Shown: positions 36,001 through 43,808, numbered from the stretch's first letter. The stretch is DNA of 64,000 nt from SXOA01 sp046153945 (GCA_046153945.1 JBJXFF010000146.1:3333-67332); one strand, 5' to 3'. The notes: generated by a model from the sequence alone, not told the origin. Numbers and translations are program-made.

Positions 36001-36571
36001 GGGCGTACGCCATTGCCTGCGCCACCGGGGCGAAGATATTTAGCAGCCGTGGCCGATCCTCCGCGGGGGCACTCCGCTCGCCGAGAATCGCCGCCAGCGT
36101 TTTCCCCTTGACCAGTTTCATGGTGAAAAAGGGTCGGTCACCGAAGCGGCCGATGTCGTAAACCGGCACCACGCCGGGATGCTGCAACTGACCGCCGATC
36201 TGCGCTTCCTCGAAAAACCGCTGCGCAATCTCCGGCCGGTTCACGTACTTCTCCAGGAGCACCTTCACGGCCAGGTCACGGCCGAGGTCCACGTCACGCC
36301 CCCGCAGCACCGCCCCCATGCCGCCGCGAGCGATCTCGCCGGCAAGCTGATAGCGGTCCCCCGCATCGGACTGGAGCGGCATCGCATCCGAGTTCGGTTT
36401 GACGATGGAGGCGCTCTCCCCCTCGGCTTCCTTCAGCAGCACGGAGCGGTTCCGGCCGCTCAGCGAGGACCGGGGTACTTCGGGCCTTCCGAAGCCGGCG
36501 GCCAGGCCGACGTCCAGCGAATCCGAGGGTGGAAGATCCGCAGTTACGTTAGGATCGTGTGGTTCGGGCAT
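33032..36571 (-). CDS. Transmembrane Ser/Thr protein kinase with TPR repeats
   Basis: This 1179-residue signalling protein has a Hanks-type kinase domain (about residues 74-375), with Gly-loop GEIARGGMGAVLRG, Lys103 in DLAVKV, the catalytic loop VIHRDLKPANIM (Asp199) and APE-type MPPEQAN. The magnesium-binding motif is DWG (217-219) in place of DFG. One membrane helix (about 401-424) leads to a periplasmic half with a run of TPR units (about 640-1000), for example YSNLGSLLGAQKGSWDEAI. ATG 36571 follows GGAG at eight bases. It lies 90 bases downstream of the sigma factor gene, the usual planctomycete sigma/kinase pair. Confidence 0.93.
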   Translation of the reverse strand: MPEPHDPNVTADLPPSDSLDVGLAAGFGRPEVPRSSLSGRNRSVLLKEAEGESASIVKPNSDAMPLQSDAGDRYQLAGEIARGGMGAVLRGRDVDLGRDLAVKVLLEKYVNRPEIAQRFFEEAQIGGQLQHPGVVPVYDIGRFGDRPFFTMKLVKGKTLAAILGERSAPAEDRPRLLNIFAPVAQAMAYAHAKGVIHRDLKPANIMVGAFGEVQVMDWGLAKVLAEGGIADEERSSRQREQPSDVTTIRTARSTGTSNGTDTQAGSLLGTPAYMPPEQANGDVERLDRRADVFGLGAILCEILTGKPPYVGRSGEETRRQAANGDLADAMARLNACGADAELITLAKACLAPEAIDRPKDAQVVADSLTAYLNGVQERLRQAEFAEVAAKAKAIEEVKRRRLTVVLAAAVLLAMALGGGGWLYIKTERDARIARATQGAEEAFNQATILREKALSATTGGAALFAQAREQAQRALTLVGNVPVDAALRDRVTSLGVELDEEEKDHKLIATLEDIRLKQTEIHSLKSQYASERAVPLFREAFQAYGVPAGEGEPAVVADRLRQRPPAVRAAIVAALDDWDDLTSNAVVVVAEPHRNWLRAVRDALEPDDAWSRAVRAARAEPDKAKRRAALTALAASADVKTIPVRALTRLGTLNALGADNDLEPANAVKLLRRAQEQYPSDFWVNHHLGQALGETTPQQLDEAVRFLTTASALRPESPGCLLNLGRALDENGRKAEALSCYRKAVKLDPNYAAAYSNLGSLLGAQKGSWDEAISYCRKSIELQPKHPWNHDNLGNLLQKSGRVDEAIACYRAAIELDPKFSHARDNLSQCLAMKGKTDDAIANYRTAIEVDPSSYRLLVNFGSLLSEHGRVDEAILNYQKAIALKPRDYSAYFNLGNAYLSKGEFEPARTSYEKACELDPKLASCHYSLGLALQSLEKHEEAELSYRKALDLDPGNPQANCNLGQMLLQRAKFAESLAAYRRGHKWGSLEPGWQYPSAAWVLAGEQMVEMEKKLPEYLAGDDEPGDFDSRFALAQVCFYKKRYFSAAQLYGKALDGEPGMFEQLHPNFRDQAVRSAIRAAAGKGEDAFKLNGEQRTGLRKRTLDWLRGDLAFFTKVLENPDPMASNFVKTSLVRWQKDADFAAIRDAALLAKLSADEQKAFAQLWADVAAVLKVADKTN

Positions 36572-36661
36572 GTTTTGGGCTCCTTTGGTCCTCTCTATCA
36601 AGCCGGCGATGGTTTTCGCGGACCAAAACAGGAAAACGCGGAGCAAAAAGTGGAAATATAG

Positions 36662-37327
36662 TTAGGAAAGTGCCTTCAGTAGAGCTGCCGCCTCATTTTC
36701 CAACTCTGCCGGACTGGCGGGATGATGAAAGGCGATTACTTCCAATAGCGCCGTCCGGAACTCCTGCCGAGCCAGAGCGTAGTCGTGGTGGAGCCTTGCG
36801 GCGTCGACACCCCAGCGTGCGGCGATATCCCGGATGGGGAGACCCTCCTCGAACCGCAAGCGAAGCAGCTCGACGCGCTGCAATGCCTCGTTTCCCCGTG
36901 CTGCCGCCTCCGTGCGCTGGCGCTGGGCGGCTTCGACCATGATGGCTTCGGCCCACTTGCGGTCGAACACCCGCGAAAGTCCGGCATCGCCCTCCGCGAC
37001 ATCGGTGAGCAGAGCGGCCGCTCGGGCTGGCCGGCTTTCGAAACGTCTGGCAATATTGCGAACTACGCCAAAGAGGAATGCTCGAAAGTGCGGCACGCGA
37101 CCGTTGCCGACGGCTTGCAATGCCCCCCCTTCGCGGAAACACTCGACAAAGACCTCCTGAACGGCATCCTCCAGATCCTGCGACAAGGGGGAGCCCCGCC
37201 AGCGGGAACCGAGCGAAGCGCGGACCACGCCGAGATAACGGCGGGCCAACTCGTCTCGATTAGCCGCACTCCCCGCCGCGGCAGCACGGACCACGGTCCA
37301 GCAAGTGGATTCAGGGGGAGAAGGCAT
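36662..37327 (-). CDS. ECF-type RNA polymerase sigma factor
   Basis: This 221-residue sigma factor has region 2 (DLEDAVQEVFVECFREGGAL) that binds the -10 element and core polymerase, and region 4 (VELLRLRFEEGLPIRDIAARWGVDAARLHHDYALARQEFR) with a helix-turn-helix for the -35 element. The linker is longer than in short ECFs. No anti-sigma gene is adjacent; instead a kinase-TPR protein follows, as in planctomycete ECF groups thought to be controlled by phosphorylation. The start ATG 37327 is only 20 bases from the 76-bp palindrome upstream. Confidence 0.88.
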   Translation of the reverse strand: MPSPPESTCWTVVRAAAAGSAANRDELARRYLGVVRASLGSRWRGSPLSQDLEDAVQEVFVECFREGGALQAVGNGRVPHFRAFLFGVVRNIARRFESRPARAAALLTDVAEGDAGLSRVFDRKWAEAIMVEAAQRQRTEAAARGNEALQRVELLRLRFEEGLPIRDIAARWGVDAARLHHDYALARQEFRTALLEVIAFHHPASPAELENEAAALLKALS

Positions 37328-37347
37328 CTGTCTGGGATAGCAGAAAA

Positions 37348-37423
37348 GGGGTCGGGAAGAGTTTTCGCAAAGGTGGTGGATAGCTTACCTCAAGACACTG
37401 CCGCGAAAACTCTTCCCGAGCCC
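37348..37423 (+). repeat. 76-bp palindromic repeat, copy 1
   Basis: Inverted arms GGGGTCGGGAAGAGTTTTCG (37348-37367, plus one base) and their complement (37403-37423) enclose a loop with GGTGGTGGATAGCTT. A second copy of exactly the same length lies at 38760-38835 in the same orientation, about 80% identical. The region just after the right arm (GTTC and a CGC-rich stretch) is also similar in both copies. This copy lies 20 bases upstream of the sigma factor start, so it would be in its leader or promoter. Confidence 0.85.
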
Positions 37424-37596
37424 GTTCACGGCGCAGCGCGAGGGACATAGAAGCCGATTCTGGGTCAAGACTACCGCCGAGGAGTTGGGGATTCAAGCAA
37501 TGCTTCGTTCGCGATGTCGCCCTCGCGTCACCAGCGGAAAATGAGCTATATATGGACCTGTCATTTGTATTTGTCCCCATTTATGAGATCCATGGG

Positions 37597-38487
37597 ATGG
37601 CGACTGAAAAAGTTAAGCGTCTCACCCCACTTCCGGAAACGCTCAGGGAACTGTTCCTAAAGTCGGGCAACTGCTGCGCTTTCCCCGGTTGTCAACGACT
37701 GATGATGAACAGCGAAGGAGTCTTCATCGGCCAAGTCTGTCATATCGAGTCTGCCGAAGAAGGTGGTGAGAGATTCAACGCGGCACAGACGAATGAGGAA
37801 CGTCGGCACTTCTTGAATCTGATGCTCATGTGCTACGACCACCACACGATCACGAACGATGTGACAAAGTACACCGTGGCGGCCCTCCACAAAATGAAGG
37901 CTGACCACGAGATGAAATTCACCGACATCGCAAAGGCAATAGGCGAAACGGCCGTCAATAATCCGCTCCATGTGATTATCGAGTTGCTAATTCAGTATTA
38001 TCGCGCGCTGGACCAGGTCCACCATGCCCGCACCGTTCAAGCCTGGGAAGAATCGCTCGACGAGTGGCGCACAATTCACCCTACCATCTGGGCAAGCAGT
38101 CCTTCTAATCGGAACGACACGATCCGAAATCTAGCGGACCCCGCGAAGGCTTGGCTGAGCTGTATCAATTCGCGATATGTCACCGTAGAAGATTTCGACC
38201 TTGTTGAGGAGTGCGTTTACATTCTTTCCTCTTTCGCGATCAGCGCTTCCCCCATGGCTATGCCGGAAATCTACTCAAAGACTTACAGCACAGAAGAAAA
38301 GCTCTGGGAAAGGTGGACTGAGCAAGGTAATCGGCTACTGGCGCTGCATAACTTGGTTGCGCGACTTAAAGAACTCGCGGCTCGGGCAGGGGCAACGTGG
38401 ATTTCAAAAACCCTCGTTCAGCCAGAATCTGAGAGACAAACAGAGGTGGCAGGTCCACTTATAGATGCAAAAATGCTACGAACATGA
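37597..38487 (+). CDS. HNH-type nuclease domain protein
   Basis: This 296-residue protein begins with an HNH/His-Me finger nuclease domain (residues 10-108): NCCAFPGCQ (zinc Cys 27/32), GQVCHIES (His49), NEERRHFLNLMLMCYDHH (Asn74, Cys79, His83) and a closing LHKMKADHE. This arrangement resembles HNH effector domains found in bacterial defence proteins. Residues 125-296 are helical with no recognised fold and might be a sensor. The gene ends in a 4-base overlap (ATGA) with a small membrane protein. An alternative start at 37552 adds 15 residues. Flanked by the 76-bp repeats; lower GC than neighbours. Confidence 0.75.
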   Translation: MATEKVKRLTPLPETLRELFLKSGNCCAFPGCQRLMMNSEGVFIGQVCHIESAEEGGERFNAAQTNEERRHFLNLMLMCYDHHTITNDVTKYTVAALHKMKADHEMKFTDIAKAIGETAVNNPLHVIIELLIQYYRALDQVHHARTVQAWEESLDEWRTIHPTIWASSPSNRNDTIRNLADPAKAWLSCINSRYVTVEDFDLVEECVYILSSFAISASPMAMPEIYSKTYSTEEKLWERWTEQGNRLLALHNLVARLKELAARAGATWISKTLVQPESERQTEVAGPLIDAKMLRT

Positions 38488-38729
38488 ACGACGACATTTC
38501 CCAACGCGTTCCCTCGCAAAATCCCCCCGCTTCTGCAAGATTCTCGCGGCGCAGGGCAGTTCTATTGTTATATGGGTTCTTCATATTTATCTGCTTGGAC
38601 GTGGCGGCGATAGCGTTAGGGCTCAGAGTGTACAATCGCGCGATTGAGAACCTGCAACAGCGGCGAGGGGTGGTCGTTCCTACGCTTCCATCGAATGGCA
38701 ATCTGAACGAAGCAGACACCGACGAGTAG
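38484..38729 (+). CDS. Small single-pass membrane protein
   Basis: This 81-residue protein is translated from ATG 38484 within the end of the nuclease gene. A basic N-terminus (ASARFSRRRA) precedes one strong membrane helix (VLLLYGFFIFICLDVAAIALGL, about residues 26-47), then a polar C-terminus ending DTDE. The positive-inside rule puts the N-terminus in the cytoplasm. The tight overlap indicates co-translation with the HNH protein. Function unknown; it may anchor or sense for the nuclease, which is inference. Confidence 0.65.
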   Translation: MNDDISQRVPSQNPPASARFSRRRAVLLLYGFFIFICLDVAAIALGLRVYNRAIENLQQRRGVVVPTLPSNGNLNEADTDE

Positions 38730-38759
38730 GGAGACTGAAAATGGAAGCGCCGCCCGAAA

Positions 38760-38835
38760 GGGGTCGGGAAGGGTTTTCGCAAGAGTGGTGGATAGCTTTC
38801 CTGAATAGATTGCTGCGAAAACTCTTCCCGACCCC
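38760..38835 (+). repeat. 76-bp palindromic repeat, copy 2
   Basis: This is the second copy of the element at 37348-37423, with arms at 38760-38780 and 38815-38835 and the loop motif GTGGTGGATAGCTTTCCT. It lies 31 bases after the stop of the small membrane protein. Together the two copies exactly bracket the nuclease/membrane-protein pair. Confidence 0.85.
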
Positions 38836-38904
38836 GTTCGCATCGCGTTAGGAGGGGCATCGATTCTCAGGGACTCGGTTCCGATGTCCCTGGCTTGACG
38901 AAGG

Positions 38905-39396
38905 TTAGAATCCGTCGGCATCAAGGGAATCATCGCCGATGGTGAGCTTGTCCTGCTGAATTCTGTAGCGTACCGACTGCTCCCAAAGGTCAAAGAACTT
39001 CCTCACGATAGGGACCAATTCGAGAATTCGTTCATTGGCGGCTGCTCGGGCCGCACTTTCGCACTCTGCCAGCAATGACTTTAGATTCGCGAGGTAATGC
39101 AAAGTCCTTCGTTCACTTTCCGTAACTTGCTGCGGCCGATCGATCCATTCCTGCAACACAAGGTCGAAACTGACGTACTGGTACATGAATCCAGAAAATG
39201 TTTTTCGTTTTCCTTCGATCAGTGACCACCATTCGATGTCTATCGCGAGGTGTTCACTCCCAGGCCAGATGATTTCGCGACCGACACAGTCTCGCCGACA
39301 AACAGCATGCGCGATGAGAGCCTGTCGGGCCGGATGGTCCTCGGCGAAAGCCATGATAGGCTTGTTTCGCTTGTGAATTCGCAGATTCTTTTCCAC
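38905..39396 (-). CDS. Hypothetical helical protein
   Basis: This 163-residue protein starts at GTG 39396 or at ATG 39354 (149 residues: MAFAEDHPARQALIAHA). It has a plausible globular composition with a Trp/Tyr-rich centre (IDIEWWSLIEGKRKTFSGF), then long amphipathic helices (LANLKSLLAECESAARAAAN). I do not recognise the family. Lower GC and lack of synteny with neighbours suggest it belongs to the same accessory segment as the HNH gene. It is convergent with that cassette. Confidence 0.55.
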   Translation of the reverse strand: MEKNLRIHKRNKPIMAFAEDHPARQALIAHAVCRRDCVGREIIWPGSEHLAIDIEWWSLIEGKRKTFSGFMYQYVSFDLVLQEWIDRPQQVTESERRTLHYLANLKSLLAECESAARAAANERILELVPIVRKFFDLWEQSVRYRIQQDKLTIGDDSLDADGF

Positions 39397-40086
39397 AATG
39401 TCGAAAATAGACTATGCGGCCAGTCGCGTTGCAAGCGGAGAAAGAGTGCGGAAGGATTCACCCCATTCGCATCCACACTGCATTCAGGTATTCCGAAGCA
39501 GAAAAATCCCAACGACGCGGTCGGCAAGAAATCTTCAAGAAAATGCGCCAGCAGGGCTTGCTAGTGCCAACAGAATGTATACAATTGTGATGTATTCAGG
39601 CGGCTCCAGATGCGGGTGCGTTGCCAATCCGGGCTGGCGGGAATCCGGCGCTGTTCTTTGACAATTTGCGACAAGGTTTTGTGAAAGTGAGGGGGAGGTG
39701 CGCGCCTGTTGGGAAGATTTGAGATTTGAGACGTTAGGAAGGGAAGCCAAGGGGGGCTGGCGAGCTCATGACTGTGCCTTTGCCGACAATTATCAGCCAG
39801 CTTACGCTGGCCGCTCGCCGGGAGTTGGCAGATGAATCAAGAGTTGGATTCAGGGGTTAAATCCTTTCCCGATAATGGTTTGCGGCGCCGCCATGAATCA
39901 AGAACTGCCTGATTCTGGCTTGATTCAGAGACTTGCGTCGATTGCGTTTTCCATAAGTTATTAATCTGCAATTGCTTAGGAGAATTTAAATCGACGTAAC
40001 TTTTTGACGAAAAAAGCCTCTGGATCCTGAATCTTGAAGCCCTGAATCTCACGGAACTGCTTACGGCAGAATGGCTTACGGCAATT
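39397..40086. other. Gene-free stretch with repeat fragments
   Basis: No credible gene was seen in 690 bases. It contains a 26-base sequence (39641-39666) repeated inverted at 61847-61872, a perfect hairpin GCCAGC-TTAC-GCTGGC (39796-39811), and two ATGAATCAAGA copies near 39832 and 39892. An AT-rich segment follows around 39950-40020. These look like remnants of mobile or dispersed elements. Confidence 0.5.
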
Positions 40087-41358
40087 CTATCCCATCCGCA
40101 TCCAGACCGCGTTCAGGTACTCGGTTTCCGGGCAATTCGTGGCGATGGGATGGTCCGCCGACGCGCCGGTTTTGTAGAGGATCTGGCAGCCGCGGGGGGC
40201 GTGGCGGGCGGGGAGGGTGGGGGTGGCGGCGGAGACGAGGGGGCCGGCCTGGCGGGCGCAGAGGTGCATCATGCGGGTGAATTCCTCGCTCGGCAGCAGG
40301 CCGGCGCAGGTGCAACTGAGGAGGAGGCCGCCGGGGGAGACGAGCTGCATGGCGAGCTTGTTCAGGTCGAAGTGCTTGTGATAGCCTTCTTCGTATTCGG
40401 CCCGCGAGCGGATGAGCTTGGGGGGATCGAGGACCACCACGTCGAACTTGCGGGATTGGGCGATCATGTCCCGCATGTAGGCGAAGGCGTCCGCCTGGGT
40501 GAACTTCACCCGGACCTGGTTCAGGTTCGCGTTCTCCTTCGCCAGGGCCAGCGGCTCTTCGTCGAGGTCCACGCCGATCACGTCCGCCGCCCCGCCGAGC
40601 TTCTTGGCCTGGATGGCGAAGCCGCCGGTGTAGCAGCAGAGATCGAGGACGGTCTTATCGCGGCAGAGGGTGGCCAGGAGGCGGCGGTTGTCCCGCTGGT
40701 CGCAGAAGAAGCCCGTTTTGTGCCCCTCCGCGAAATCGACCCGAAAGCGGGTGCCGAATTCCTGAATGGTGACGCGGGGGGGAAGGTTTTCGGAGACTAC
40801 CGCATCGCCGTCGAACCCCTCCTGGGAGAGAGTTGCCGGACCTGTACGCAGGAGCGTGTGCTTCGCTCCGACCATGGGAGCCAGGAGGGCCAGAATCGCC
40901 GCGCCCCGCTGGTACATCCCCATGCTGAAAGCTTCGGCGGAGAGGACGTCCCCCAGTTTGTCCACGACCAGCCCGGAAAGGCCGTCCCCTTCGGCATGGA
41001 TCACCCGGTAGCTGTCGGTTGCCTCATCCAGATGGAGCATCTCGCGGCGGAGCGCGACGGCTGTCCTCAGCTTCGCTTCCCACCAGGCTTCATCCGGCGG
41101 AGCAGCGGCATCGCCGAGCATCCGGAGGGCCAGTTCCGCCCGGGGGTTGTACATTCCATACCCCGCATGCCGCCCTTCGGTATCCATCACCCGGACAATG
41201 TCCCCCGGAGCAATGTCCCGCTCCACATGCTCGATCCGCTTGCGGTAGAGCAGCGGGTGGAGGCCGACGGACTTGACCGTGACGGTGGCCAGAAACGAGG
41301 CATCGAGCGCGAGAGGCCGCTGATCGGAGGGGGAAGCGGGTTTGCGGGGGTCGGGCAT
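40087..41358 (-). CDS. Class I rRNA cytosine methyltransferase (RlmI/COG1092-like)
   Basis: This 423-residue enzyme transfers methyl from SAM to a base in 23S rRNA. An N-terminal PUA-like RNA-binding domain (residues 15-90: VTVKSVGLHPLLYRKRIEHV) is followed by an EEHEE-like linker and the SAM-binding Rossmann domain (VLDLCCYTGGFAIQAKKLGG, then DLDEEPLALAKEN). The DPPKL motif (VVVLDPPKL) and the late Cys motif LLLSCTCAGL fit the family. ATG 41358 lies 14 bases from a 103-bp palindrome, making a leader with strong structure. Confidence 0.9.
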   Translation of the reverse strand: MPDPRKPASPSDQRPLALDASFLATVTVKSVGLHPLLYRKRIEHVERDIAPGDIVRVMDTEGRHAGYGMYNPRAELALRMLGDAAAPPDEAWWEAKLRTAVALRREMLHLDEATDSYRVIHAEGDGLSGLVVDKLGDVLSAEAFSMGMYQRGAAILALLAPMVGAKHTLLRTGPATLSQEGFDGDAVVSENLPPRVTIQEFGTRFRVDFAEGHKTGFFCDQRDNRRLLATLCRDKTVLDLCCYTGGFAIQAKKLGGAADVIGVDLDEEPLALAKENANLNQVRVKFTQADAFAYMRDMIAQSRKFDVVVLDPPKLIRSRAEYEEGYHKHFDLNKLAMQLVSPGGLLLSCTCAGLLPSEEFTRMMHLCARQAGPLVSAATPTLPARHAPRGCQILYKTGASADHPIATNCPETEYLNAVWMRMG

Positions 41359-41372
41359 TGAGTTTTTCTTAT

Positions 41373-41475
41373 CACTAGCCCGACGCGCGAGCGAGGGTAT
41401 TTCGTTCGGCAGCGCGGAGAAGCTAGTTTTTGGCAGTGCCGTGCGGATCACCCTCGCTTGCGCGTCGGGCTAGTG
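41373..41475 (+). repeat. 103-bp palindrome with 26-bp arms
   Basis: Arm CACTAGCCCGACGCGCGAGC plus six bases (41373-41398) pairs with 41450-41475 at 25 of 26 positions; the exception is a G-T pair. The loop is 51 bases and the flanks TTATC/GATAA continue the symmetry. The element fills the spacer between the creatininase-family gene and the rRNA methyltransferase gene. It looks like a member of a dispersed planctomycete palindrome with CTAGCCCGACGCG arms. Confidence 0.85.
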
Positions 41476-41488
41476 TGTCGATAACAGA

Positions 41489-42268
41489 TTAATACGGAAA
41501 CTTGTCATCCAGTTTGGCGGCGGAGAGTTCGGCGAGGAAGGTCCCGAGCCGTTCGGCCAGCAGGTCCATCATTTTTTTGGCCTTGTCGGCGGAGGCGGCG
41601 TGCGGGTAGCCGCTGCCGGTGTTGGTGGTGAGGAGGTGCCAGGGGCGGGTGATGCCGACCCAGCCTTTGTTGATGGCGTCGAAGCGGGTTTTGGCGGTGG
41701 CTCCGGCATCGGCGGCCAGCTTGCCATCGGCTGTTTTGGCGACGAGGTGGGGGAAGTAAGCGAGGCCGAACGAGGTTTCCATTTCGCCGCCGTGATCGTC
41801 GGGGTATTCATAGATGTTTTTGTATTCGTCGCTCAGCACCTGATACCAATTGCAGAGAAAGATGTGCCCCTCGACCTTATCGGCAAGTTCGCGGAGCAGC
41901 GGCTTCATGTCGTTGCCGCCGTGGCTGTTGAGGAGGACGATTTTGCGAACGCCGGAGTGGATGCAGCACTTGATCAAATCGGTGACAAAACGGAACAGCG
42001 TCGTCGGGTCCACATTCATCGCCAGCGGCAGCCGATGCATGTTGGTTTCGGTGCCGTAAGGAACGGTGGGGAGGAGCACGACCTTGCCACCTTTGTTGTG
42101 AGCGGCTTCGCAGATTTTCTCGCCGACGATGGTCCCTTCGAAGAGGTCGGTGCCATACGGCAGATGCAAGTTGTGCGGCTCTGTCGCCCCCAGCGGCAGG
42201 ACGGCCACTTCGTAAGGGTTTGCTTTGGTGTAGGCGTAATTGGCTTCGGCAAGGATGTAGGGACGCAT
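41489..42268 (-). CDS. Creatininase-family protein
   Basis: This 259-residue metal-dependent amidohydrolase-fold protein matches the creatininase family, whose members hydrolyse creatinine or act in cofactor pathways (MftE, FAPy deformylase). The family signature is clear: LPLGATEPHNLHLPYGTD, with Glu and His metal ligands, then VLLNSHGGNDM and DDHGGEMETS. Length is normal. ATG 42268 is chosen for MRPYILAEANYAY, eight bases from the next palindrome. Substrate is unknown. Confidence 0.9.
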   Translation of the reverse strand: MRPYILAEANYAYTKANPYEVAVLPLGATEPHNLHLPYGTDLFEGTIVGEKICEAAHNKGGKVVLLPTVPYGTETNMHRLPLAMNVDPTTLFRFVTDLIKCCIHSGVRKIVLLNSHGGNDMKPLLRELADKVEGHIFLCNWYQVLSDEYKNIYEYPDDHGGEMETSFGLAYFPHLVAKTADGKLAADAGATAKTRFDAINKGWVGITRPWHLLTTNTGSGYPHAASADKAKKMMDLLAERLGTFLAELSAAKLDDKFPY

Positions 42269-42275
42269 AGTTTTT

Positions 42276-42391
42276 GTAGGGTGTATGAGCGGAGCGAAAT
42301 ACACGCGTTAGAGAGATGGTTTCAGGGGTGAAGGTAACGAGGATAGTGGAGTTGTTTACGCGTGCATTGCGCTGCGCTTCATGCACCCTAC
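42276..42391 (+). repeat. 116-bp imperfect palindrome
   Basis: Arm GTAGGGTGTATGAGCGGAGC and onward (42276-42308) is complementary, with several mismatches, to 42358-42391 (ACGCGTGCATTGCGCTGCGC onward to ACCCTAC). The loop is about 49 bases. It fills the spacer between the DUF1444-like gene (ends 42396) and the creatininase-family gene. The GTAGGGTGCATGAAGCGCAG-type arm is reminiscent of repeats common in several bacterial phyla. Confidence 0.75.
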
Positions 42392-42395
42392 CGTT

Positions 42396-43616
42396 TTACG
42401 GTTCGATCTGTTTGCCGATGGCTTCGAGTTGGTAGTCGCTGGGGAAGTCGCGGACTAGGTAGCGTTCGGGGTAGGTGCCGGTCGGTTCCATGAGGTTGCC
42501 GACGATTTGCTGGACGTGGTCCCAGGAGCCGCCGGCGACGATTTCTCCTTCCTTGGCCCCCTTCGGGCGGAAGAAGAAAATCGAGTCGGTCTGCGGCAGC
42601 AGGATGTCGAGTCCTTCGGACCAGACGCTGTAGCTGGTGACCTGGCCGGAGGCTTTGTTCTGCATGGCGTTGAACTGGGCGACGTACAGGCCGGCCTTGG
42701 TGGCGGCATGGACTTCGTCGAGCAGCTCTTTCTGGTCGTTGTACTCGGCCCCGACGGTTCGGAGCCGCAGCTCATGCAGCTTGGCGAACGATGGGGACGA
42801 CCGCGGCGGCAGCCAGGGCATCCATTCGTCCCCTTCGAGGCGCAAAGCGACGGTGCTGATGGGGCGGGGCTTCTCGTGGGAGTCTTCGGCGATTTTGGCC
42901 ATGATCTCCAGGCCGTGCTCATCCTCGGTGCCCGTGACGACGAGCGTGTCCCGGTTGGGGACCATTGCCACGTAATCGCCGGTGACCTTGAAGCGGCGGA
43001 TGAGGTCGAGCATGACGAGGCGCGAGGCGTCGTAGTTGTCGCCGGTGGCCGAGGCGTAGACGCAGCTATCGAGCGTGGCGAAAGCGACGTCCCCCATTTG
43101 CTCCAGGTTCTGACGAGCCGCTTCCACCGCCTCGTAGAAGGAGACTTCCCAACTGTCGAGGTCGGTCTGGCTGATCGTTCGCATGGCGGACGGGAGGTCG
43201 TAGACCAGCGAGAGGGCCAGATGCTCGCCGATGATCTGCTGCGGCACCTCCAGGGCGTCGTTCCCCCGGACTTTGGCCTGCAGCAACACCGATTCCAAGT
43301 AAAAGCGGCTCCGGATCACCGGCAGCAGGTCGGGGTGGATGTCGTCGAACTCCGCCGGCAGTTCGTAGCTCTTGGTGGAGACGCAGTTTCGCAGAAATCG
43401 CCGCAAAACGGCGTCCCGCTCGTTCTTTTCGGCCCGGCAATACTCCTGGTAGATGTTCCCCAGGTTGATAAAGCCGTCGTCGGGGCGGGCGATTTGGAAC
43501 CGGTCGGCGTTGTAGACGTACTGGCTGGCCGGGTCGAGCTTCCGCAGCTCTGAGAGCACAATTTGGGAGAATTTCTCCTGCGTCAGGGGGCCGGAAAAAA
43601 AATCGAAAATTCCCAT
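42396..43616 (-). CDS. DUF1444 (YtpQ)-like protein
   Basis: This 406-residue cytoplasmic protein resembles YtpQ/DUF1444 proteins. Shared features are LLPVIRSRFYLESVL, the GDNYDASRLVMLDLI segment and YVAMVPNRDTLVVTGTED, matching the DASRLL and VPHQDVL patterns of the family. The N-terminus MGIFDFFSGPLTQEKF starts at ATG 43616. The C-terminal 100 residues (LDILLPQTDSIFFFRP) form an extra module. Function is unknown. A divergent promoter region separates it from the DUF1501 gene. Confidence 0.7.
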   Translation of the reverse strand: MGIFDFFSGPLTQEKFSQIVLSELRKLDPASQYVYNADRFQIARPDDGFINLGNIYQEYCRAEKNERDAVLRRFLRNCVSTKSYELPAEFDDIHPDLLPVIRSRFYLESVLLQAKVRGNDALEVPQQIIGEHLALSLVYDLPSAMRTISQTDLDSWEVSFYEAVEAARQNLEQMGDVAFATLDSCVYASATGDNYDASRLVMLDLIRRFKVTGDYVAMVPNRDTLVVTGTEDEHGLEIMAKIAEDSHEKPRPISTVALRLEGDEWMPWLPPRSSPSFAKLHELRLRTVGAEYNDQKELLDEVHAATKAGLYVAQFNAMQNKASGQVTSYSVWSEGLDILLPQTDSIFFFRPKGAKEGEIVAGGSWDHVQQIVGNLMEPTGTYPERYLVRDFPSDYQLEAIGKQIEP

Positions 43617-43808
43617 GGTGAGCGGCGACTTTAGTAGCAGAGGATGTGCGGCTCGCCCGCGGGATGAGAGCGCCAGGGAAGGCAACGGAGAAACTTCATT
43701 ATGCCAGCGAGCGGCCAGTTTGAAACCTGGGGATGTTTCGCTTGCTCTGATAGCGTTTATCGCCGACAATAAAACACGTATTTAACCGAATTCATTCGCA
43801 GGTGCCCC

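Noticed and set aside
37311..38860. Similar minus-strand peptides at 37311-37580 and 38459-38860
   Set aside because: The shared peptide (REEFS..YPP.LRK.FPTPF) is just the translation of the two 76-bp repeat copies.
39535..40052. Two 71-codon minus-strand frames
   Set aside because: They cover repeat fragments and AT-rich sequence with no coding look.
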